Origin: an uncultured Isosphaeraceae bacterium | Lineage (GTDB): Bacteria > Planctomycetota > Planctomycetia > Isosphaerales > Isosphaeraceae | Assembly: GCA_937907405.1 (NCBI GenBank) | Contig: CALCIC010000645.1 | Coordinates: 1 to 12,293 of the forward strand | Direction of reading: 5' to 3' | Length of the DNA stretch: 12,293 bases | Shown here: positions 7,459 through 12,293 of the stretch, piece by piece | Layout: each line of letters starts with the position of its first letter | How positions within the stretch are numbered: position 1 is the stretch's first letter | Program-made: the position numbers and the translations under genes | The notes under the pieces: model-generated | The model's input: only the letters and a program-made list of their open reading frames with translations | Database searches by the model: none | What the model was told of the DNA's origin: nothing

Positions 7459-8235
7459 ATGAACGCGATTCTCGACGCCTTGGGGCGGATGCCGGTCGGC
7501 GAGGCCGTCGCCTGGATGCTCGTCGAGAACCTGCTGCTGTTCGCGTTCGCGCTGATGCTCGGACGGCTTCTCGTCCTCGCCTATCGCTCGCGACAGGTCG
7601 GCCCTCCGCCGCTCCCGGTCGAGGCCCGCGAGGTCGCGCTGGCGTTTTCGTGCGTCGGTCTCAACACGTTCGTGACCCTCGTCGGTTGGTGGCTGTGGCG
7701 GCTCGGCGTCATCGTCGTCCGGCGCGATACGGGCGTCCGGGCCTGGCTCGACGCGGCCGTGCTGCTGCTGGTCATGGACCTGGCGATGTACGTCACGCAC
7801 CGGATCGCGCACCTGCCCTGGGTCTACCCGGTCGTGCATGCGACCCACCACCACTACGACCGCCCCCGGCCGCTCGATCTCTTCGTCCTGAACCCGCTCG
7901 AAGTCCTCGGCTTCGGCGGCCTCTGGCTGACGGTGATCTGGGCGTACTCGTCGTCGTGGCTGGGGATGGTCGTCTACCTGGCGCTGAACCTGATCTTCGG
8001 CGTGATCGGCCACCTCGGCGTCGAGCCGTTCCCCCGCTCTTGGGCGGCCCGCCCGGTCTTGAGGCACCTCGGCACGAGCACTTTCCACGCCGGACACCAT
8101 CACGACCGGGGCGGCAACTTCGGCTTCTACACGCTCATCTGGGACCGGCTGTTCGGCACCCTGCACCAAGACTGCGGCGCGCCCTTCGGCATCCAGGCCG
8201 CCGAGTCGCCGGCGTCGGTCGGAGGCGGACCTTGA
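7459..8235 (+). CDS. Fatty acid hydroxylase / sterol desaturase superfamily membrane protein
   Basis: The protein has 258 residues with four or more hydrophobic segments (about 15-42, 58-84, 96-113 and 145-183). The histidine boxes of the membrane di-iron hydroxylase family are all visible: HRIAH at 114-118, HATHHH at 127-132, a lone H185 in IGHLGVEPFP, and FHAGHHHDRGGNFGF with H210, H213 and H214, ending in the typical WDRLFGTLH. These residues bind the non-haem di-iron centre that uses oxygen to hydroxylate or desaturate lipid or sterol-like substrates. The substrate is not predictable; candidates are fatty acids, carotenoids or polycyclic lipids. The ATG at 7459 is preferred over an in-frame ATG at 7411 because it follows GGAGA with eight bases spacing and begins just before the first membrane segment. 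The gene stands 32 bases before a broken SnoaL-like gene. Confidence 0.88.
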   Translation: MNAILDALGRMPVGEAVAWMLVENLLLFAFALMLGRLLVLAYRSRQVGPPPLPVEAREVALAFSCVGLNTFVTLVGWWLWRLGVIVVRRDTGVRAWLDAAVLLLVMDLAMYVTHRIAHLPWVYPVVHATHHHYDRPRPLDLFVLNPLEVLGFGGLWLTVIWAYSSSWLGMVVYLALNLIFGVIGHLGVEPFPRSWAARPVLRHLGTSTFHAGHHHDRGGNFGFYTLIWDRLFGTLHQDCGAPFGIQAAESPASVGGGP

Positions 8236-8267
8236 GGCGTGCTCGGCCTCATCCTCCCGGAGATCCA

Positions 8268-8633
8268 ATGATGAACCGATTTCGATCCGCGCCCTTTTCG
8301 GATCTGACATGCTTGATCGCCTGGGGATGGTCGACCGCCTCGGCTTTTGATGATCGAGCGAACGACGACGCGGCGGTCCGCGACGAGATGGTTCAAGGAA
8401 TGCTCGAATCGTAGCGCAAGAATTCGTCCATGCGTATGATCGCCGTCGAGCCGGTCCGGATCCTCGCCCCCGACGTCGCTCTGACCGACGGCCGCTACCG
8501 GCAAGAAGGCCGCACCGAGGCCGAGACCCGCGCCCTCTGGACGACCATCACCCTGCAACGCACCCCAGGCGGCTGGAAGATCGCCGCCATCCGCAACATG
8601 CTCCCCGCCGCGCCGCCGGCGGCGAAGAAGTGA
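8268..8633 (+). pseudogene. Broken SnoaL-like (SgcJ/DUF4440-type) secreted protein gene
   Basis: Two pieces lie in the same reading frame. The first, 8268-8414, encodes a signal-peptide-like start (MMNRFRSAPF, then LIAWGWSTASAF) followed by NDDAAVRDEMVQGMLES, which matches the opening helix of SnoaL-like SgcJ/EcaC proteins, and ends at TAG 8412-8414. The second, 8430-8633, encodes VRILAPDVALTDGRYRQEG, then LWTTITLQRTPGGWKIAAI, matching the last beta strands of the same fold. Between them only about five codons remain, whereas intact members of about 150 residues have some 40-60 residues there (AWN...F motif and first strands). So the gene seems to carry both an internal deletion and a stop codon. 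The ribosome binding site GGAG at 8259-8262 survives, suggesting recent decay. Two short functional peptides are possible but unlikely. Confidence 0.6.
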
Positions 8634-8709
8634 GGGGGGCATTCTTCCTTCCGCCCACCTCGGCTTCGCGCCGCCGCCAGGAAAGGTCGCCACGCCCAGT
8701 GAGGGGGGA
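8629..8709. repeat. 11-base direct repeat AGTGAGGGGGG, two copies 70 bases apart
   Basis: The identical sequence occurs at 8629-8639, overlapping the stop codon of the broken SnoaL-like gene, and at 8699-8709. The intervening segment has no coding signal. It could be a chance match in G-rich DNA or the ends of a small deleted or inserted element. Confidence 0.4.
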
Positions 8710-8719
8710 AGCCCCCTTC
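8701..8719. terminator. GC-rich hairpin upstream of the toxin-antitoxin operon
   Basis: GAGGGGGG at 8701-8708 pairs with CCCCCTTC at 8712-8719 with one G-T wobble and a three-base AAG loop. It could end transcription coming from the hydroxylase side before the toxin-antitoxin promoter. There is no clear T-run, so the terminator reading is tentative. Confidence 0.35.
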
Positions 8720-8751
8720 CCGCACACCAAATCGGATGCTATAGTTATAAC
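8717..8751 (+). promoter_or_regulatory. Candidate promoter and operator of the AbrB-Doc operon
   Basis: TATAGT at 8740-8745 lies 17 bases after TTCCCG at 8717-8722, and TATAAC overlaps just downstream. The perfect 8-base palindrome GTTATAAC at 8744-8751 sits on the -10 element in an otherwise very GC-rich region. AbrB/MazE-type antitoxins usually repress their own operon by binding such AT-rich palindromes, so this is the natural operator candidate. Confidence 0.45.
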
Positions 8752-8786
8752 AAGTGTGGCAATCGAAGTATGAACGTCCTGAAGCT

Positions 8787-8796
8787 GGAGGAAGAG
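8787..8796 (+). promoter_or_regulatory. Strong ribosome binding site of the AbrB-type antitoxin
   Basis: GGAGGAAGAG ends two bases before ATG 8799, with seven bases between the GGAGG core and the start. This decides against an upstream in-frame GTG at 8754, which would place the start next to the promoter. Confidence 0.65.
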
Positions 8797-8798
8797 TC

Positions 8799-9053
8799 AT
8801 GATCCGGGTCATTCGGCCGATCGGAAACAGTTGCGGCCTGATTATCGACAAGGCCGTCCTGGACCTTTTCAACCTGCGCGCCGGGTCGTCCGTCGACGTC
8901 ACCCTTGCGCCCGAGGGGAAGGGCATTCTCCTGACGCCCGTGGAGAATCCGGAAGTCGACGCCGAGAGGGCCGCGCACAAGGCCCGCGTCCGCGAGGCGA
9001 GTGAGCACGTGCGGAAGAGACAGGCGAAGGTCTTCAAGAGGCTTGCCGAATGA
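8799..9053 (+). CDS. AbrB/MazE/SpoVT-type antitoxin
   Basis: The protein has 84 residues. Residues 1-48 form a swapped-hairpin AbrB-like DNA-binding domain: MIRVIRPIGNSCGLIIDKAV, then a hydrophobic helix LDLFNLRAGSSVDVTL and a strand GILLTPV. Residues 49-84 are a charged helical tail (ERAAHKARVREASEHVRKRQ, then AKVFKRLAE), the usual toxin-binding part of such antitoxins. The stop codon overlaps the toxin start by four bases (ATGA), giving translational coupling with the antitoxin first, the standard order of type II modules. It should neutralise the Doc-type toxin and autorepress the promoter at 8717-8751. The strong ribosome binding site is consistent with antitoxin being made in excess. Confidence 0.85.
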   Translation: MIRVIRPIGNSCGLIIDKAVLDLFNLRAGSSVDVTLAPEGKGILLTPVENPEVDAERAAHKARVREASEHVRKRQAKVFKRLAE

Positions 9054-9442
9054 ATACTGAGTTCCTCGACGTCGACGACGTCCTTGCAATCCACGAAATC
9101 CAGGTCGCCGATCACGGAGGGTCGATTGAGATTCGTGATCTGGGCTTGCTGGAATCGGCCGTGGCCCAGCCGTCAATGACCTTCGGCGGCGAATTCTTGC
9201 ACGACGGCCTGTTCGCCATGGCGGCGGCCTACCTGTTCCATATCGTAATGAATCACCCATTCGTCGATGGAAACAAGCGAACGGGACTCCACGCCGCTCT
9301 TGCGTTCCTGAAACTCAACGGCGTCGAAGCCGGGGAGCCGGACGACGAGCGATTCTACGACGCGACGCTGGCTGTCATTGAAGGCCGGATGAGCAAGTCC
9401 GAGTTGGCCGACTTCTTCGCCGGGGTCGCCTCCGGGGGCTGA
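9050..9442 (+). CDS. Doc-type (death-on-curing) Fic-fold toxin
   Basis: The 130-residue length matches P1 Doc and its relatives. The N-terminal part has the typical VDDVLAIHEIQVADHGGSIE and IRDLGLLESAVAQPSMTFGG, and the core motif is HPFVDGNKRTG at 69-79 followed by a helix (AALAFLKLNG). The lysine in GNKR, in place of the glycine of classical AMP-transferring Fic proteins (GNGR), is the Doc signature; P1 Doc phosphorylates elongation factor EF-Tu and stops translation. All expected residues (H69, D73, N75, K76, R77) are present, so the toxin looks intact. It overlaps the AbrB-type antitoxin by four bases. Codon choice is visibly less G/C-restricted than in neighbouring genes, compatible with horizontal arrival. 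Confidence in the family is high; the phosphorylation target is inferred. Confidence 0.92.
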   Translation: MNTEFLDVDDVLAIHEIQVADHGGSIEIRDLGLLESAVAQPSMTFGGEFLHDGLFAMAAAYLFHIVMNHPFVDGNKRTGLHAALAFLKLNGVEAGEPDDERFYDATLAVIEGRMSKSELADFFAGVASGG

Positions 9443-9541
9443 AGGGCCATCCGGTGAAGTCGCGAACGCTCCTCGCGCATTGGGCTCGCGCCTCTTCCCA
9501 CTCGCGGGTGAACCGGGAAAACGAAAGCCGAGGGTACTGTC

Positions 9542-11026
9542 ATGACGCGTTTTCACCCAAATCCCAATGGCTCGGAGACCCCCCCGTTGCGGTCCTGGGT
9601 TCTCGGGATGTGTCTGCTGGCGGTCATTCCGCCTTGCAACGGCCCGCTCGCCGCCGCCGCCGCCGCCGTCGTCGATCCGGTCGTTGAAGCGGAGGAGGAC
9701 GTTTACAGCTACACCGGCGCCCAGAACGGGGCGGGCCCGATGTGGTGCTCCGGATCGACTTCGCTGGCGCGCGTCGGCGACCGGGTGTTCGCCGCCGGGT
9801 TGGAGACGATCCCCGACGCCCAACCGCTCAACAATTGCCGCTGGATGCTCTTCGTCCGCGAGAACGACGGCTGGACTCGCGTGCGCGTAGACGCCGACGG
9901 TCGCACGCGCGAGCCTTCGCCCATCGCCGCGTTCCCCGACGGCCGCGTCTTCGTCTCCGTGAACCCGACGCTCGGCAAGGGGCCGGAACCCAACGGCGGC
10001 CCCGCGCGTCCGGACGTGTTGCAGTTCAACGCCGACGATCTCACGGCGGCCCCCGTCTCGCTGGCGCCGGCATGGCAGGGCGAGCCGGACTTCAGGGAAC
10101 ATTCCTATCGGACGTTCGTCGCCGACGGCGCGCGCGGGGAACTGCTCCTCTTTCAGAACATCGGCTACACGCACGCCGAATGGACGTTGCGCGACGGCGC
10201 CGGCAAGTGGAGCGCCCAGGGCCGGTTGAAATGGCCCTGGGACGCCGCGCATCGGAAGCCCGGCCCCATCCGCGTCTGCTATCCCGACGTGGCGCTCCGC
10301 GACCGCGCGGTTCACTTCGTCGGGGTGAGCGACGTCATCGAGCCCAACCCAGACTGGCGCGCGTTCAAACGCGAGTTGACCGGCCGGGAGTGGGACTACG
10401 ATTTCCGGAGGCTGTTTTACACCTGGACGCCCGACGTCGCCAAGCAGCCGTTCGCCGAGTGGGTCGAGATCGCCAGCCGAGAGGCGACCGCCGGCCACGT
10501 CCAGCCGGGGGACCTCTGGCTTGCGCCGAACGGCGACGCGCATCTGATCTGGACCGAACGCGCGATCGACGAGCGGCTGCGCGAGAAGTTCTTCCCCGAC
10601 GCGAAGCAGAGCGAGCAGTTGAATTACGCCGTGGTTCGCGGTGGGAAGGTCGTTAAACGCCGCACCATCATGGAGGCGCTGGGGAGCTCGTCGGGCCTCT
10701 CCGGGGCGGCCAGTCGATTTCACGTAACCCCGGACAACCGCCTCTTCGTGGTTTATCGAATCTTCGACGACGGCAAGGACGGCCGTCGCACGATCGAAAA
10801 CCGGATCGTCGAGATCCTGCTGGATGGGGCGACTGGAGAGCCTGTGCGGATTCCATTCAAGAAGCCGTTCACCAACTTCTTCACCAACACGGTGCGCGCG
10901 GGGTCTCCTCCGTCGTGGACGCTGGAAATGCTCGGCGAATGCGGGCGCGTCCCGAACACGATCAGCTACGCGAGGGTCAACCTGAATCCCAGAATCAGCA
11001 GTCCTCCACAACCCACGCGCCCCTGA
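9542..11026 (+). CDS. Exported protein of unknown function, probable beta-propeller (BNR-like)
   Basis: This 494-residue protein is not one I can place in a named family. Residues about 16-43 form a signal peptide (SWVLGMCLLAVIPP, then an alanine run suited to signal peptidase I cleavage), so it is exported. The mature part is rich in aromatic residues and beta-turn patterns that recur: SPIAAFPDGRVFVSVNP near 126-142, DLWLAPNGDAHLIWTER near 324-340, and SRFHVTPDNRLFVVYRI near 391-407. These recurring 'x-x-P-(D/N)-G-x-(V/L)-(F/H)-(V/L)' strands resemble blades of sialidase/BNR-type propellers, but catalytic arginines cannot be assigned by eye. A possible ribosome binding site CGAGGG stands about nine bases before the ATG. 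It lies 99 bases after the toxin gene and is probably its own unit. A carbohydrate-binding or glycoside-active role is a guess. Confidence 0.75.
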   Translation: MTRFHPNPNGSETPPLRSWVLGMCLLAVIPPCNGPLAAAAAAVVDPVVEAEEDVYSYTGAQNGAGPMWCSGSTSLARVGDRVFAAGLETIPDAQPLNNCRWMLFVRENDGWTRVRVDADGRTREPSPIAAFPDGRVFVSVNPTLGKGPEPNGGPARPDVLQFNADDLTAAPVSLAPAWQGEPDFREHSYRTFVADGARGELLLFQNIGYTHAEWTLRDGAGKWSAQGRLKWPWDAAHRKPGPIRVCYPDVALRDRAVHFVGVSDVIEPNPDWRAFKRELTGREWDYDFRRLFYTWTPDVAKQPFAEWVEIASREATAGHVQPGDLWLAPNGDAHLIWTERAIDERLREKFFPDAKQSEQLNYAVVRGGKVVKRRTIMEALGSSSGLSGAASRFHVTPDNRLFVVYRIFDDGKDGRRTIENRIVEILLDGATGEPVRIPFKKPFTNFFTNTVRAGSPPSWTLEMLGECGRVPNTISYARVNLNPRISSPPQPTRP

Positions 11027-11277
11027 AGCTCCGTCTGGCCGAGAACCATCGCCTTCGCGGCCCGATCGACGGTCCAACGATGGGTTCCGCACTGTCAGCC
11101 CGACGATCAGGGCCGGGCGTCGCCGCCGGGGTAGTCCTGACCAAATGGGCCGGGTCGTCCGCCCACTGGGAGATGGGGCGTCGTTCGGCGGGCGGGCGCC
11201 GTATAATGCCGGGCGCTGGGGTCCGGATCGAGGTGTCGGGGCGTCCCGTCGGGGCGAGGGGATCGAGGTTGATTGCC
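11027..11277. other. Intergenic region upstream of the phosphatase gene
   Basis: This gap holds the TATAAT box at 11202-11207 and the ribosome binding site GAGG at 11265-11268. No gene, terminator hairpin with T-run or repeat was recognised. The long open frame running through it on the plus strand lacks conserved features and is ascribed to base composition. Confidence 0.4.
11202..11207 (+). promoter_or_regulatory. -10 box (TATAAT) before the phosphatase gene
   Basis: A perfect TATAAT occurs in an otherwise very GC-rich 251-base gap, 71 bases before the phosphatase ATG. The -35 region at 17-base spacing (CGTCGT) is not a recognisable match, so an activator or a divergent -35 may be involved. 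Confidence 0.45.
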
Positions 11278-12105
11278 ATGTGGAAGACCGAGATGGAGGT
11301 GGCCGAGGCCGCCGCGAAGATCGGCGGGGCCGTCGCGGCCCGGCATTTTCGGGGCGGGATGGCGGCGGGGGTCAAGAACGCCGAGGACGACGGGGGGACC
11401 TACAACATGGTCACCCAGGCCGACCTCGACGGCGAGCGCGCGATCGTCGAGGCGATCCGCCGGACGTTCCCCGATCACGCCGTGCTCGGCGAGGAGCTGC
11501 ACGGCGGCGGCGACGAGACCGCGAAGACCCTCGCCAGCGAGCACCTCTGGGTCATCGACCCGATCGACGGCACCAGCAACTTCGTCCACGGCGTCCCCCA
11601 CTTCGGGGTGTCGGTCGCCTATTACCATCAGGGGGTCGCGGCCTGCGGCGTGGTGGGCAACCCGGTGACCAACGACTGGTTCACGGCCGTCAAGGGGGGA
11701 GGGGCGTTTCACAACGGCCGCCGGGCGTCGGTCGCGCCGAGCCGGCGGATCGACGAGATCCTCGTCGGGTTCGGCTACTACTACGATCGGGGGGCCCTGA
11801 TGCGGGCCACGCTCGACGTCTGCCGCGAGCTGCTGGAGCGCAACAGTCACGGCGTCCGCCGCATGGGCGCCGCCACGCTCGACCTCGCGTACGTCGGCGT
11901 CGGCTCGTTCGGCGCGTTCTTCGAGTACGAGCTGTCCCCCTGGGACTTCGCCGCCGGCCGACTGTTCGTCGAAGAGGCCGGCGGCAAGGTCACCACCTGC
12001 CACGGCGACCCCCTCCCCCTGGCCAAGACCAGCGTCCTGGCCAGCAACGGATTGGTTCATGACGACCTGATCGAAATCATGGACCGATGGTTCAAACGAG
12101 CCTGA
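11278..12105 (+). CDS. Inositol monophosphatase family protein
   Basis: At 275 residues this is a full-length member of the lithium-sensitive phosphatase superfamily. Metal- and phosphate-binding motifs are intact: GEE at 71-73, WVIDPIDGTSNFVHGVPHFG at 91-110 containing D94, D97, G98 and T99, and SPWDFAAG at 220-227 with D223 as the third metal ligand, followed by EEAGG. These magnesium-dependent enzymes remove phosphate from myo-inositol monophosphates, from histidinol phosphate or from 3'-phosphoadenosine phosphate; the substrate cannot be fixed by eye. If it acts on 3'-phosphoadenosine phosphate it would recycle the by-product of the sulfotransferase reaction, but nothing here proves that. 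The frame is open far upstream, but ATG 11278 follows GAGG by nine bases and starts at the family's usual point, while the upstream part shows no domain character. Confidence 0.92.
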   Translation: MWKTEMEVAEAAAKIGGAVAARHFRGGMAAGVKNAEDDGGTYNMVTQADLDGERAIVEAIRRTFPDHAVLGEELHGGGDETAKTLASEHLWVIDPIDGTSNFVHGVPHFGVSVAYYHQGVAACGVVGNPVTNDWFTAVKGGGAFHNGRRASVAPSRRIDEILVGFGYYYDRGALMRATLDVCRELLERNSHGVRRMGAATLDLAYVGVGSFGAFFEYELSPWDFAAGRLFVEEAGGKVTTCHGDPLPLAKTSVLASNGLVHDDLIEIMDRWFKRA

Positions 12106-12117
12106 CCGCGCCGCGGC

Positions 12118-12293
12118 TCACGGCTTCTCGGCCGACTTCTCGACGACGAAGTGAAACGGCCGGGGCGTCAGCAAGACGCGCTGGAGGGTCTCGATCTGGG
12201 CGTCGACGGCCTTCGTTTGGGCGTCGATCTGGGCGAGGGCGGGATGGTCGGGGAGGTTGCGGGCGAGGGCGTCCCGGCCCATGGACAGCTTGC
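12118..12293 (-). CDS. C-terminal end of an unidentified protein, 5' part outside window
   Basis: The minus-strand frame is open from the right edge to TGA at 12118-12120 and gives the last 57 residues. They include MGRDALARNLPDHPALAQID, then a heptad-like helical stretch (AQTKAVDAQIETLQRVLLTP) and the ending FHFVVEKSAEKP. The helix may form a short coiled coil. I do not recognise the family. The gene is convergent with the phosphatase gene with only 12 bases between stop codons, a gap that includes the palindrome CCGCGG. Third-position G/C bias agrees with a real coding frame. Confidence 0.55.
   Translation of the reverse strand, partial: KLSMGRDALARNLPDHPALAQIDAQTKAVDAQIETLQRVLLTPRPFHFVVEKSAEKP

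Noticed and set aside
5798..7462. A 554-residue plus-strand frame opposite the TPR-sulfotransferase
   Set aside because: Its repetitive look (V-G, Q-R-V pattern) is the mirror image of the TPR repeats on the other strand.
5095..8764. The shared 10-base string TGTGGCAATC at 5095-5104 and 8755-8764
   Set aside because: A single 10-base match without extended similarity on either side is compatible with chance in a 12-kb window.
9173..11092. A 639-residue minus-strand open frame covering the toxin end and the secreted protein
   Set aside because: It spans two plus-strand genes with good starts and conserved features, and has no motif of its own.
1..12293. CRISPR arrays, tRNA genes, transposases, integrases or phage genes
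   Set aside because: I saw no regularly spaced repeats, cloverleaf sequence or recognisable mobile-element protein on either strand.

Overview
The window is GC-rich bacterial chromosomal DNA with strong G/C preference at third codon positions. Gene content points to a planctomycete, most likely of the Isosphaeraceae type: a tetratricopeptide-sulfotransferase fusion, a secreted propeller-like protein of unknown family, a trypsin-like/PDZ protein, and a leftover piece resembling the N-terminus of a planctomycete ECF sigma factor. This assignment is an inference from protein style; there is no rRNA or other marker gene.

Layout, left to right. (1) 1-1521 (+): trypsin-like/PDZ protein, open at the left edge, with two catalytic-triad positions apparently lost. 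(2) 1730-3319 (+): multi-pass oligosaccharide flippase-like membrane protein. (3) 3439-4332 and 4348-5061 (+): a two-gene unit of a thioredoxin-TPR protein (CnoX/YbbN-like) and a MOSC-domain protein (YiiM-like). (4) 5062-5410: non-coding stretch with a 9-bp hairpin and, on the minus strand, a probable sigma-factor remnant. (5) 5411-7261 (-): TPR-sulfotransferase, divergent from (6) 7459-8235 (+): a histidine-box membrane hydroxylase/desaturase. (7) 8268-8633 (+): a broken SnoaL-like gene with an in-frame stop and a missing middle. (8) 8634-8798: repeat, hairpin and promoter region, leading into (9) 8799-9442 (+): a toxin-antitoxin operon with an AbrB/MazE-type antitoxin and a Doc-type Fic-fold toxin overlapping by 4 bases. 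(10) 9542-11026 (+): exported protein of unknown function, probable beta-propeller. (11) 11278-12105 (+): inositol monophosphatase-family phosphatase behind a perfect TATAAT box. (12) 12118-12293 (-): 3' end of an unidentified gene, convergent with the phosphatase.

How they work together: most genes look like independent single-gene units. The clear functional pairs are the AbrB-Doc module and the closely spaced thioredoxin-TPR/MOSC pair, both plausibly involved in stress handling. The region from 8236 to 9450 looks like an accessory spot: a decayed gene, short repeats and a toxin-antitoxin pair with less extreme base composition lie side by side. I found no CRISPR array, tRNA, transposase or phage gene. 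The best candidates for novelty are the degenerate protease-fold protein, the AbrB-Doc pairing with its AT-rich palindrome, and the uncharacterised secreted propeller-like protein.
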